DNA of 64,000 nucleotides from Heterohyrax brucei (GCA_028571685.1 CM053158.1:55954001-56018000); one strand, 5' to 3'. Positions 43,650-54,150 are shown, counted from the stretch's first letter. Made by a program: numbers and translations. Notes: generated from the letters alone by a model not told the origin.

Positions 43650-43832
43650 AGACCTGGTGGTGTAGTGGCTAAGCGCTAAGTGCTAAGTGCTAAGTCTGCC
43701 CACCAAAAGGTCAGCAGATTCACTCTGCCAGGCACTCCTTAGAAATTCTATGGAGTAGTTCTACTCTGCTTATATGGATGCTATGATTCAGAATTGACTC
43801 ACTGACAGCTGATTTGGTTTGGTTTGGTATTA
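43650..43832 (+). mobile_element. AfroSINE, short type, with head stutter
   Basis: From gaagacctggtggtgtagtg to ctgatttggtttggtttggt. The A-box region carries about three tandem copies of gctaagt (43673-43696). Confidence 0.9.
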
Positions 43833-43860
43833 AAACATGTGGGCCCTTGGTGATGCTATG

Positions 43861-44236
43861 TGTCATGGATTGAATTGTGTCCCCCCCAAAATATGTGTAG
43901 CCACGTGGCTGGGCCATGATTCCCAGTATCTTGTGACTGTCCTCCATTTTGGGGTTTTCCTATGCTGTATGTTAAAGGATTAGGGTGGGGCTGTAAATCC
44001 CTTCATAGGATTACCTCCCTGCTCCACTGTAAAGGGAGTTTCCCTGGAGTATGGCTTGCCCCACCCTTAATCCTTTCATCCTAGGAGAGATAAAAGGACG
44101 GAGAAGCAGGCAGAGAATTGGGAACCTTGTACCATCAAGCAAGCAGCACTGGGAGAACAGCGCATCGTTTAGACCTGAGGTTCTTGCGCCAAGACGCTCC
44201 CTGGACAAAGACTGATACAATACTGGACTCTCCGCC
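43861..44236 (+). mobile_element. LTR, ERVL/MaLR-like fossil, 3' end replaced by SINE tail
   Basis: Starts tgtcatggattgaattgtgt and shares ggctgggccatgattcccag with the copies at 1611 and 8047. Its middle part differs from those copies and looks like another subfamily. Near 44232 it runs into a SINE-like tail. Confidence 0.75.
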
Positions 44237-44297
44237 CTACAGAGTTGCTATGAGTCAGAATCAACTCTACAGCAATGGATTTGACTTCTTGGTTTAC
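44232..44297 (+). mobile_element. AfroSINE 3' fragment
   Basis: ctacagagttgctatgagtc, then agaatcaactctacagcaat: only the last 65 bp of a SINE, joined directly to the LTR. Confidence 0.7.
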
Positions 44298-44401
44298 TGA
44301 AACACTGACAAATGTTTTATGCATGGACCAAACAATTCTATTTCTAGAAAGTTTAAGAAGATAAAAGTCACTCATTTGCATAAGCATACATTACAAAGAC
44401 T

Positions 44402-44572
44402 TACCCAAACCAAGCCTAAAGCTGTCGAGTCAATTCTGACTCATAGCAACACTAAAGGGCAGAATAGAACTGCTTCACAGAGTTTCCAAGGAGAGTGCCT
44501 GGTGGATTTGAACTTCCAACCTTCTGATTAGCAGCTGTAGCACTTAAACATGATGCCACCAGGGTTTCTACA
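44402..44572 (-). mobile_element. AfroSINE, short type, antisense
   Basis: From ttacccaaaccaagcctaaa through gctgtcgagtcaattctgac, agaatagaactgcttcacag and gtgcctggtggatttgaact to atgatgccaccagggtttct. Confidence 0.9.
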
Positions 44573-44651
44573 AAGATGTACAGTGGGGTTTTATTTGGAG
44601 ATAGTATATGTATCTATTGAGATAGTTTAATAACTGCAACATGCTTAGTTC

Positions 44652-44690
44652 TTGTTAGTTGCCTTCAAGTTGATTTCAATTCATAGTATT
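44652..44690 (-). mobile_element. RTE/AfroSINE tail fragment, antisense
   Basis: About 39 bp matching only the reversed tail: gttagttgccttcaagttga, then tttcaattcatag. No body follows. Confidence 0.6.
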
Positions 44691-45438
44691 TTTCTTCTAG
44701 TATGGAATATTATAAATTTACTCGACAACACTTGGCTTTTGGCTTTGGCGTTTTTAAATGACTCATAAATGTGTTGCTCTGAGAAAGCGTCAATGACATA
44801 TTGTTAAGATGAAAAAGAAAGCTGGAGGAAAATGTCACTCCCTTTTAAAATGAAGAAAAAGATCAACCTACTGTTTATGTGTGTGTCTATCTTTGTACCT
44901 AGAGAAGAGCCTGAAAACCAAGTACTAAGCAGCTGGTTAGCAGTGGCGATCTTGAAAGAAGTGAGGAAGGAGCTTATCTACTTTCAGATGTCTATCACTT
45001 TAACTTTATCTTTTCCATGTTTGGGTCTATGTAATATGCTTCCAGCCGATGAGATATAAGTGAAGGTCACTGAGAAATTGCTTTCGAGGGTCAGCTTCAG
45101 GTGGCATCTGCCTGTTGCCTTTTGTCCTTCATCTTCTCCCTGTTTAGGAAGAATACCTGAAGGAGGAGTGGCTGCTTTGCAAGCATTAGGTCAATGGTTT
45201 CATGCTTAGAAATGGCACAATGAAAACTGGGAAACAGCCTGAGCTGCTAATGACAGTGTAAACTCATTGCACCCGCTCTGACTGTCCACTCCCAAGCGTC
45301 TTATTACATGGCAAAGAAAAGCCCTCACTGTGTTTAAATGAATGCTTTTAAGGCTTGTTATTTGTAGTCAAACAATTCCCAAAGCGTTCCTTTATATCCA
45401 GGTGTCCATGTGCACCTAGCGTGAGTAGATCTTAAGAT
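44691..45438. other. Unique-looking region, possible conserved block at 45060-45420
   Basis: No repeat seen. The block at 45060-45420 has balanced composition and no obvious decay pattern (for example gagctgctaatgacagtgta). It might be constrained non-coding DNA; this is a guess. Confidence 0.3.
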
Positions 45439-45440
45439 GT

Positions 45441-46010
45441 TGTCATAGTCAGCTAGTGCAGCTACAACAGACATACCTTATACAAGTGGACGGATTCAAC
45501 AACAGAAGTGTATTCCCTTGCAGTTCGGTAAGACAGAAGTCTGAATTCAGAGTGCTGGCTCCAGGAGAAGGCTTTCTCTGTGTCCACCTCTAGAGGAAGG
45601 TCCTTGTGATGCATGGGTCTGCCCTTGGTCTGAAAACATCTCAGCACAGGAAGTTTAGGTCCAAAGGACACACTCTGCTTCCAGCACTGCTTCCCTGCTG
45701 GTATGAGGTCCCGATTCTGTTTCTCTTTCCTTTTATCTCTTGTAAGATAAAGGGTGGTGCAGACCACACTCTAGGGAAACTCCCTTGTTATTGAATCTGA
45801 GATGTGACTTTAGTAAAGTTTTTGCAGTCCTACCCTAATCCTCTTTAAATTAATCTAATTTTGCCCTGTGAAACACAGGCAGAGATTAGGATTTACAATA
45901 AATATGACAATTACAATCACAAAACAGAGGGCAACACCACAATACTGAGAATCATGGCCCAGACAAATCCCTTACATACATTCGTGGGGGATATAATACA
46001 ATCGGTGATA
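45441..46010 (-). mobile_element. Solo LTR, antisense, ERVL/MaLR-like fossil
   Basis: Reverse copy of the family: tgtcatagtcagctagtgca, ctctagaggaaggtccttgt, aagtttaggtccaaaggaca, cagagattaggatttacaat, aatactgagaatcatggccc. Flanks gatgt (45436-45440) and gattt (46011-46015) match at four of five bases. The open frame at 45462-45767 is a shadow. Confidence 0.8.
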
Positions 46011-46015
46011 GATTT

Positions 46016-46795
46016 ACCTAATAATAAATACACAAATAGGTCTCACTGAACTGGATAGCAAGGCTTCGTGGTTCAGTTTAACGATAAAGTTGAAACACTT
46101 TATTTCACAGATCTCAACATATCAGTAGATCAGACCTTTTTGTTCCTTCCCCTGATAACAACTATAAAAAAATACAATAAAATCCTGATAAAACTCAATA
46201 TACAAGATGGGTATTACTCTGATCCCACATCAGGATGATAAAGGAGGTTTTCTTTACAATTATATTATGTATTTATAAAGGCAAACTTGGAAAGTGGTTT
46301 CCTTTACATTGATGGATGTCTGAACATTATCATAAAGAAATAATAAAAAATTAAGCATCTTTGTTCTCTGCTACTGAGAGTGCATGTGTGATATACAGTA
46401 TTCCAATTCAAAGGACACATTTATCCTACGTCTCAAGAAAACTATGCACACAAATCAACTGAAAACCCCCTGAGTGGTACACCAACTTCTGCAACATTTT
46501 AGAAAGCACAATGGCATAAATACATTTGGTCTTAATTGGTATAAATACAGTGGTCTTAATTATGGGTGTTTTTCTTCCCCTCAGGCCGTTTGGTCATGTC
46601 TGCAGATACTTTAGATTGTTAAACGTGGTGTGTGTTAACTAGCATCTAGAATTCTCTATCGTAAATTGTCAACAGTGTTAACAGTGAAAAACCTTGTTTT
46701 ATATTTTTTCCCTGTCTTCTTACTTATTTGTATCTATTTTTACAAGTGGTTTGAGTACTTTGCCTTTTGGATTTTTCACTGTGTTATTAGGTCAC
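46016..46795. other. No recognised feature
   Basis: AT-rich, about 0.8 kb, no repeat recognised. Confidence 0.4.
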
Positions 46796-46797
46796 TA

Positions 46798-46980
46798 ATT
46801 ACCAACTGTTGCTGAGCTGATTCTGACTCGTGGTGACCCCATGTGTATGTGGACAGAGCTGTGCTTCATAAAATTTTCAATGGCTGAACAGTTGGAAGTA
46901 ACTTGCCAGGACTTTCTTCTGAGGTGGCGCTGGGTGAACTTCAACCTCTGTCCTTTGAGTTAGCAGTCTCTGCTCAAAGG
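46798..46980 (-). mobile_element. AfroSINE, long type, antisense
   Basis: ttgctgagctgattctgact, cgtggtgaccccatgtgtat, cttgccaggactttcttctg, ggtggcgctgggtgaacttc, tttgagttagcagtctctgc. Confidence 0.9.
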
Positions 46981-47345
46981 TTACTTCCTCATAGAAGATG
47001 TTCCTGTGTACCCCAGCAGTTGTCTCCTCTAAGCTTTCTCTGAGCCATTGTCCAGTATCACATTCTGCATCTGAAATTTTCTTGCTTACTTATTGAATGT
47101 ATTTTTCCCCCAGCGATGGTCTTTTGTTATTTTGGGGAAAATGACTTGTGATCTTACAAGTCTTTGGATGATTTGATCTCTAAGGAAGCTTGTCCCCTTG
47201 CTTGAAGCTCTCTGCCCTTTCTTCCCACGCTGGCTTTGTCTCTGTTCCTTCAGCAGAACATGCCCTCTCCTCAGTCTCCGGGAAGTCTCTCTGCCTAGAA
47301 TGTTCTCTTTCTCCAATACCTCCTGGCTAGTAACTATTCTTCCTT
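46981..47345 (+). mobile_element. L2 LINE fragment (weak)
   Basis: The stretch tgtaccccagcagttgtctc to attgtccagtatcacattct, and ttgcttacttattgaatgta, resembles the L2 3' region. The later part (47130-47345) is not assigned. Confidence 0.4.
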
Positions 47346-47442
47346 CAGCAGTGCTGTGGATTGAATTGTGTCTCCATCCCTACCCTCCAAATATGTGTTG
47401 CAATCCTAACCCCTATGTACGTATTTTGAAGAAATACAACCG

Positions 47443-47720
47443 GAATGTTCCTTAGGAGCAAAGATGGTGAGACTTGTCTCAAGTACTTTGAATATCTTGT
47501 TAGGCAGAATCAGTCCCTGGAGAAGGACATCATGATCGCTGAAGTACAAGGTCAGGGAAGAGCAGACACGCCTCAGCTAGATGGACTGACGCAGTGGCTA
47601 CAACAATGGACTCCAGCCTAACAACAATCGTGGTGATGGCACAGGACCAGGCAGGCTTTCGTTCTGTTGTACATAAGGTCACTACAAGTTGGAAAGGATT
47701 CAATGGTGCCTAACAAAAAA
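47443..47720 (+). mobile_element. RTE LINE 3' end inside LTR
   Basis: ccggaatgttccttaggagc, tggagaaggacatcatgatc, gatggactgacgcagtggct, gtggtgatggcacaggacca, tttcgttctgttgtacataa, then ggtgcctaacaaaaaaac. Confidence 0.9.
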
Positions 47721-47765
47721 ACGTACTTGCAGATGCAATCCTGCTTGGAAATAGATTCTTCTTTT

Positions 47766-47938
47766 TAGAAACCCTGGTGGCATAGTGGTTAAGCGCTACA
47801 GCTGCTCACCAAAAAGTCCGTGGTTCGAATCTGCCAGACACTCTTTGGAAAAGCTATGGGGCAATTCTACTCTGTCCTACAGAGTCTCTGTGAGTTGGAA
47901 TCAACTCGACACCAATGCGTTTGGGTTTTCTTTTCGTT
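47766..47938 (+). mobile_element. AfroSINE, short type, inside LTR
   Basis: tagaaaccctggtggcatag, gtggttcgaatctgccagac, aagctatggggcaattctac, gagttggaatcaactcgaca, then caatgcgtttgggtttt. A well-preserved copy. Confidence 0.9.
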
Positions 47939-48219
47939 AGGTTAATTAGACTATACACACAGGCGTACACACGCACACGCATACACAGGAAGACTGATGC
48001 CACATGAGGATGGTTTACAAGCCAAGGAAACCAATGACACCCAGCACTGCCTACTAGGAAGGAATCAAATGACCAAAACCTTGTTTTGGACTTTTAGCCT
48101 TCAGAACTACGAGAAAATGAATTTCTGCTATTTAAAGCCCCTCACTATGACATTTCTGTCACAGCAAAACTAAGTAACTAAGATAAGCAGTTGTCTTTAA
48201 ACATGACTTCTTGCACTAA

Positions 48220-48415
48220 CTACTGAAGTTGCCCTTATGTTTCTTCTCAGTATTACATATCATATTTCATTTCTTTGCCTGCCTTCTTTTCTGTTTGTAA
48301 GCCCAATGAAGACAGAGTTCTTCTCTTCTGGGCCACTGCTATGACCCCAGGACTGGCCAGAGTTTCTTCCACATGACACCTGCTCAGGAAGGTATATACT
48401 GACTGATTTATTCCA
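48220..48415 (+). mobile_element. L2 LINE 3' end
   Basis: tttgtaagcccaatgaagac, agagttcttctcttctgggc, actgctatgaccccaggact and tactgactgatttattccac give the L2 3' order. Confidence 0.55.
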
Positions 48416-48438
48416 CCCTGCACACCTGAAACTGATTT

Positions 48439-50460
48439 GGTTTTTTAAATTTTTTATTTAATATAACTGAGTGAAAATGTACATTCCCGTATAAATTTAC
48501 ATACCCACCTATATGCAGCTTCCACTGCTCTCCCTGCCCGGTGACAGCACACTATTCCTCTCTGCTCCATGCATGTCTCATTCTCCCAACAGTCTCCTTT
48601 CCCCTCCTCTCCACTCACTTTCCTTCCTCCAGCCAGAGGTCAGCAGGATGATATCCTATAGATGTATAGAACCATAAAGTGCATCCAATATATGGTCACT
48701 GCATCGCCAAGTCCAATCCATTCCTGTCCAAAGAGTGGATCTTTGTTATGATTTATGGGCAAGGGCAGCATCAGGGTGAGGGGCCATGCTCCCAGGGGAA
48801 CCCCCAAACCACTGGACCATCAATTGAGGTCTTTTAGTGGGGATCTCAGGGTGCACCCCTTTTTATTCTTGTGTTGCCAGTGAGACTCAACTTACTGAGC
48901 TCCATCACGGCTATCACTGGTGGTGGCCAGGCACCATCCGGTTCTTCTGGTCCCAAGTCGATGAAGGCACCCACTGATGTGGGTCTCTTTGTCTTCTGGG
49001 TTGTCTTTCCCCCATGTGATTTTGGTCCTTGGTGAGCATCCATTCCTACTGAGTTGGGACCATTTGCTGTCCCCTTGGATGGCAGCTTGGCAGCTTTTGA
49101 GACCCCAGACATCACTCACCAATGTAGGGTGCAGAGAGCCCTCTTAGCAAAACGCTAGTTGTGCCAATTGTCCTCACTTTCACCTAAGAGCGTGGTCCCA
49201 CGTCCCCTGTCCCAGCTACTCTATCCTTGCAATATTGGGTTAAAATGGAAGGAGTACTCATGTTATGTTTAAGTCCACTTAATATTGTTCTTGTTTCTAA
49301 TGTGTGCTATCACCGATTTCACCCAACCAGATACCTAGCAACTATCTAATCTAAACCCTCCCACCTCCTTTCCTCCCTCCCCTCCCTTGCAGCTGTCAGA
49401 GAGTCTTTTCTTCTATACACAAGTCTGTTTTTGAGGTCTTATCGTAGTAGTGGTCTCATACAATATTTGTCCTTTTGTCGCTGACTACTTTCACTCAGCA
49501 TAATGTCTTCCAGTTGAAACCAGGTCATGAGATGTTTCCTGAAGTCATCGTTGTTCTTTATCATTGCGTAGTGCTCCATTGAGTATATATACCATAGTTT
49601 ACCTATCCATTCTTCTGTTGTTGGGCATCTGGGTTGATTCCATCTTTTTGCTATCGTGGACAGTGCTGTGATAAAGATTCTGGTGCATGTGTCCGTTGGT
49701 GTGAAAGGCCTTGATTCTGTAGGATATATTCCAAGTAGTGGAATTACTGGGTCAAAGGGTATATCAATATCCATTTTTTTAAGGAAGCGCCAGATTGCTT
49801 TCCAAAGAGGCTGGACCATTTTGCAACACCACCAACAGTGTAGGAGGGTTCTACTTTCTCCACAGCCTCTCTAGCATTTGTTGTTTTGTGTTTTCTGGAT
49901 CACGGCCAACCTTGTTGGGGTGAGATGGTATCTCATTGTTGTCTTGATTTGAATTTCTTTAATAACTAAAGATCGTGAACATGTCCGCATGTGTTTTTTG
50001 GCTGCCTGGATCTCTTTTTAGTGAAATGTCTGTCCATTTCCTTTGGCCATCGCTTAATTGGGTGATTTATCTTCTTCTTGTTGATATTTTGTAGTATCTT
50101 ATAGATTACGGAAATCAGGCGTCGGTCTGACATAGAGTTGCCAAATATTTTTTCCCATTCTGTAGGTGTTCTTTTAATTCTATTAATAAAGTCTTCAGAT
50201 GAGCAAAAGTGTTTAGTTCCTAATAGATCCCATTTATCTATTCTCTCTTCTGATTGTGGTTTGTTTGACAGATTTTGGAGTCTGTCCATATTGTGTATTA
50301 AAACTTCCATTGTTGTTCCTACCTTTTCTTGGATGAGCTTTATCGTTTTAGGTTTGATATTTAGGTCTTTGATCCAGTTGGAGTTGGTTTTTGTATAAGG
50401 TGTAAGATATGGATCTTGTTTCAGTTTCTTGCAGATGGATATCCAATTTTGTCAGCACCA
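48439..50460 (-). mobile_element. L1 LINE, 5' truncated, antisense, fairly young
   Basis: A 2.0-kb antisense L1 with the C-terminal part of ORF2, the 3' UTR and a T-rich (A-tail) end. Flanks ctgaaactgattt (48426-48438) and ctgaaatttattt (50461-50473) match at 11 of 13 bases as a target duplication. The sequence right of the latter (ttaaaaataaaac) implies a nick TTTTT/AAAAA, the L1 endonuclease preference. Long open stretches show that it is the least damaged L1 here. Confidence 0.9.
49439..50458 (-). pseudogene. L1 ORF2 C-terminal part
   Basis: Two long open frames encode the ORF2 C-terminus. 49966-50310 carries MEVLIHNMDRLQNLSNKPQS, then DKWDLLGTKHFCSSEDFIN and GNSMSDRRLISVIYKIL. 49439-49819 carries MVQPLWKAIWRFLKKMDIDI, DPVIPLLGIYP, WNQPRCPTTEEWIGKLWYIY and the end QRQKDKYCMRPLLR. 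The part between them is broken by at least one frameshift or stop. The endonuclease and reverse transcriptase domains are missing through 5' truncation. Plus-strand frames at 49656 and 50138 are shadows. Confidence 0.9.
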
Positions 50461-50473
50461 CTGAAATTTATTT

Positions 50474-51108
50474 TTAAAAATAAAACATTCAATAACATTT
50501 TTATCTGATCTGTTTTCCCCAAAATGCTAACTTTATAAACCCACTTTCCACTGAACTTCTGCAAATTGCAAGTGGACATGAGTTTTGCAACAAAAGACAA
50601 ACAAGCTGCTCTGTCAGTAGAATTTTTTCTAGATAAAACAACTAATGAGAGACAGAGAAGCCAGAAAATGCACAAACAGTCCTAATCTCATTAAACTGAA
50701 GGATATAACTGAACTTTTGACTAAGGCTTGAGATCCATACACACCAATCCCATCAACCCCAAACACACACATTCACATGCGAAAGACTGCAAACTCCAAA
50801 ACCCCACAATGGTGTTGTGATATCCTGGTGATATGATTTATGGTCTCTGTAACTGTACAGACTCCCAGAGGAAACTCTTGCTGCCAATACTAATCCAGCC
50901 AGGTTCCTGCAGTAGGCAAAGCAGGCTGGGTCTTGCTCTGAGAATGTCAGCTGAGGAATGATTTTTGTAAACCATGCTGTGAAGCCTGCATTGATCTGCA
51001 GGCAGAAATGAATTTTGGCTTTTTCTTGAGTGTATTGACATCCCACACTGTTTTGTTCTTCTGTTAATTTAGCATTTTTATCTCAGTAGTAGAAATATAG
51101 CAGAGGAT
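50474..51108. other. No recognised feature
   Basis: No repeat recognised in 0.6 kb. The minus-strand frames at 50421-50675, 50753-51046 and 50838-51041 overlap each other or the L1 border and show no known motif. Confidence 0.4.
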
Positions 51109-51109
51109 G

Positions 51110-51352
51110 TTTGGGGAATTCTCTCTATCTAGCCCTTCATTTGACAATGTTCCTCTGCTATTCATAAGGTTTTCCCCGGTTAATTCCTTTCAGAAATAGA
51201 CTATCGGGTACTTTCTCATAGTCTATCTTAGTCTGGAAGCGCAGCTCAAACTTGTCTACCATGGGTGACCCTGCTGGTACCTAAATACCAGTGGCATAGC
51301 TTCCTGCATCACAACAACAAGTATCCTCCACTGACAGACAAGTGGGGGCTGT
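51110..51352 (-). mobile_element. RTE LINE 5' end, antisense
   Basis: In plus orientation: agtctatcttagtctggaag, ctaccatgggtgaccctgct, accagtggcatagcttcctg, catcacaacaacaagtatcc, actgacagacaagtgggggc. On the minus strand this is the start of RTE, the same block as in 736-1105 and in the AfroSINE variants. Confidence 0.75.
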
Positions 51353-51363
51353 GCCCTCCCTCC

Positions 51364-51505
51364 TTACCTGATGGTGTTACCCTGATTACCTGATGGTGTT
51401 ACCCTCTTTACCTGATGCTGTTATGTGGCTTAACTGATACTGTTATTCTGCTTGCCTGAGGCTGTTGCCCTCCTTGCATGATGCTATTACCCTTCTTACG
51501 GAATA
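51364..51505. repeat. 22-bp minisatellite, six units
   Basis: Six consecutive units of exactly 22 bp (51364, 51386, 51408, 51430, 51452, 51474) with core ttacctgatggtgttaccct, plus part of a seventh. The first two units differ only at the end. Later units drift further (tgatgctgtta, tgatactgtta, tgaggctgttg). It lies between two RTE parts. Confidence 0.95.
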
Positions 51506-51507
51506 GT

Positions 51508-52478
51508 GCTCTTAAGGAATCTGTACACAGATCAAGAAGTAGTCGTGCAAACAGAACAAGGGGACATTGCATGGTTTGAAGTCAGGAAAGACATGCATCA
51601 GGGTTGTATCTTTTCACTACGTCTTTTTAATCTGTATATCAAGCAAATAATCAGAGAAGAATGAGGCATCAGGGTTGGAGGACAATTCATTAACAACCTG
51701 CATTATGTGGATGACACCACCTTACTTGCTAGTAACGGAGAAGATTTGAGATGCTTACTGATGAGGATCAAGGACCACAGCCTTCAGTATGGATTGCACC
51801 TCAACATCAAGGAAACAAAAATCCTCACAACTGGACCAATAAGTAACATTGTCATAAATGGAGAGAAGACTGAGGTTATCAAGGGTTTCATCTTACTTGG
51901 GTCCACAATCAATGCCCTTGGAAGCAGCAGTCAAGAAATCAAAAGTCTCATTGCATTGGGAAAATCTGCTGCAAAGGACCTCTTCAAAGTATTCCAAAGT
52001 AAGCATGCCACTTTGAAGACTAAAATGTGCCTGACCCAAGCCATGGTATTTTCATGCATGTGAAAGCTGGACCATGAACAAAGAAGACAGAAGAAGAATT
52101 GATGCCTTTGAATTGTGGTGTTGGAGAAGAATGTTGAATGTACCATGGACCACCAAAAGAACAAACAAATCTGTTCTTGAATAAGTACAACCAGAGTGCC
52201 CCTTGGAAGTAAAAATGGCAAGACTGCATCTTACATACTTTGGACATGTTGTCCGGAAAGATTAGTCCTTGGAGAAGGACAACACACTTGTAGAGTGGAG
52301 GGTCACCAAAAAAGAGGAAGACCCTCGGCGAGATGGATTGACACAGCGGCTGTAACAATGGGCTTAAGCATAAAAACGATTGTGGGCATGGCACAAGACC
52401 AGGCAGTATTTCGTTCCATGTTCATAGAGTGGCTACGAGTTGGAACTGACTTGACGGCACCTAACAGCAACAACAGTC
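51508..52478 (+). mobile_element. RTE LINE, 3' half with readable reverse transcriptase
   Basis: The segment aaggaatctgtacacagatc, then caagaagtagtcgtgcaaac enters within the RT domain. The catalytic box reads YVDD at 51704-51715 (usual YADD; both aspartates kept). The frame is open from there to 52063 with TTLLASNGEDL, then HLNIKETKILTTGPISNI, FILLGSTINA and AAKDLFKVFQSKHATLKTK. Beyond it are frameshifted pieces of the C-terminal segment (gatgcctttgaattgtggtg) and the 3' UTR, ending gacttgacggcacctaacag, then caacaacag. RTE elements code for an endonuclease and RT in one protein. Confidence 0.9.
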
Positions 52479-52487
52479 CATCATTTA

Positions 52488-53345
52488 ACACAACTTTCAA
52501 CATAGCGCTTTTAATCTTTTTTCGAAGTTTATTATGTCTTATGTGAAAGTTTACAATCCAAGTCAATTTGTCATACAAAAACTTATACACATTGCTGCAT
52601 AACTGTAGCTGCTATCAGCATCCTGTGATAAGACACTCCTACTTGCCACCCTGCATTTTCCACGTCCATTCAAGCAGCTCCTGTCCCCTCTTCCCTCTCA
52701 TTTCAACACCGGACAAGAGCTGCTCAGTTAGCTTCATGTATCCACTTAAGCCAAGAAGCACACTCTTCACCAGTATCATTTTCTGTCTTACAGTTCAGTC
52801 TAATCTTTGTCTAAATGATTCTGGGAGTGTTTTCAGTTCTGGGATAACAGAAGGTCCAGGGGCCATACTTTCCAGGGACCCTCCAGCTGGACCATCGAGT
52901 CTGGTCTTTTTTAATGGAGCTCAAGTTCTGCACACCCAATTTTCCCCTGCTACGTCAGGGACTCTGTATTGTATCCCTTGCAAAGGCAGTCCTTGAGTGG
53001 CCCGGCACCATCTAATTCTTCTGGTCATATGGTGATGAAGTCTCTAGATTATGTGGCCCTTTCTGTATCTTGGGCTCATACTTCCCTTATATCTTTGGTG
53101 TCCTTCATTCTCCTCTACTCCTGGTGTGTTGGGACCAACTAATCCTACTCATATGGCCATATACTAGATTTTAAGACCCACTCGCCCAAGTGGGATGCAG
53201 AATATTTTCTCTAAAAAGCTTTGTTATACCAATTGACCTAGATGTCCCCTGAAGCTGTGGTCCCCAGGCCCCTGCCCCTGCTATGCTGTCCTTCATAGTT
53301 TGAGGTTATATTTAGGAACCTTCTTAGCTGTTGGTTTAGTCTAGT
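52488..53345 (-). mobile_element. L1 3' UTR of an intermediate-age subfamily, antisense
   Basis: Three blocks in the same order as the antisense L1 at 48440: accatcgagtctggtctttt, then ggcccggcaccatctaattc with ttctggtc, then gttataccaattgacctaga with gtggtccccaggcccctgcc. More diverged than the copy at 48440 and of different detail. The 142-codon frame at 52568-52996 is a shadow. Confidence 0.65.
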
Positions 53346-53597
53346 GCACTTTTAATATTTTGTGCTTCTTCGTGAAAACCATAATCCTAACACCATGAAA
53401 ATGAAACTTAAAGTGCACAGTCTGGACTTAAGGAGTTTGTAGTCTAACTTGAAATCAGAAATTCCTTTGTATACCTGACTGAATGGGTGGTTTTGAAGCC
53501 TCTCCAGCTGTGAAATGGAGCAGATAACACCATTTCAAGGTCTGTCAGGTCCCACTGTTCTCAGTAAGACTTGTGCTAATTTTTTATTTGTTTGGCT

Positions 53598-53772
53598 TGT
53601 GAAACCTTGGTGGTGTAGTGGTTAAGTGCTATGGCTGCTAAGTAAAAGGTCAGCAGTTCAAATCTACCAGGTGCTTCTTGGAAACCCTATGAGGGCAGAT
53701 CTACTCTGTCCTGTAAAGTTGCTATGAGTCAGAATTGACTCAATAGCAGTGAGTTTGGTTTTCTTTTGGGTT
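53598..53772 (+). mobile_element. AfroSINE, short type
   Basis: gtgaaaccttggtggtgtag, gtcagcagttcaaatctacc, gaaaccctatgagggcagat, ctatgagtcagaattgactc, aatagcagtgagtttggttt. Confidence 0.9.
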
Positions 53773-54150
53773 TTGGCTGGTGATGCTTGCCATAGCTCTA
53801 TGCTGAAGGACTAGCTGAGAAGCTGGTCAGAGCACATTGCTGCATCCTACCAAAGCTGTATGATTCTGATGGAAGGGTTACTCTGGCTGATGGATATTTA
53901 TCAGGCAGAATAAAAGATTTTTTTCCTCTATTCCTATTCTTCTGGGATTATTTTTTTTTTCCCAGAATAAAACTTTGAAATAAGAGAGCACTGAGAGATA
54001 ACATTCTATCTGCTCCTGTTAGGAACAATAAAGCTGAGTCTTGGAGATAGAAGAAATTTTAGCCGAGTTGCAAAGTCAAAGTAAGGCTAAATTATTTCTT
54101 TCTGCACCTGATACTGTTACCATCCAGTTTACCGACCATTGCCTCTTTTC
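53773..54150. other. No recognised feature
   Basis: About 380 bp with no repeat recognised. Confidence 0.4.

Larger units (their letters stand above)
47352..48185 (+). mobile_element. MaLR-like solo LTR split by RTE and AfroSINE, 5-bp target duplication
   Basis: LTR parts are 47352-47442 (tgctgtggattgaattgtgt, atatgtgttgcaatcctaac), 47721-47765 (cttgcagatgcaatcctgct) and 47940-48185 (ggacttttagccttcagaac, tacgagaaaatgaatttctg, actaagtaactaagata). AGCAG flanks it on both sides (47347-47351 and 48186-48190). After removing the two inserts it is about 390 bp, the usual size of MaLR (MST/MLT1-like) LTRs. Confidence 0.85.

Noticed and set aside
48439-50460. Potentially active L1
   Set aside because: It lacks the 5' UTR, ORF1, endonuclease and reverse transcriptase parts by 5' truncation, so it cannot move by itself.
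51364-51505. CRISPR-like array
   Set aside because: The 22-bp units are head to tail with no spacers, in a mammalian repeat context. It is a minisatellite.
52568-52996. 142-codon open frame
   Set aside because: It lies antisense within an L1-type 3' UTR and has no known domain.
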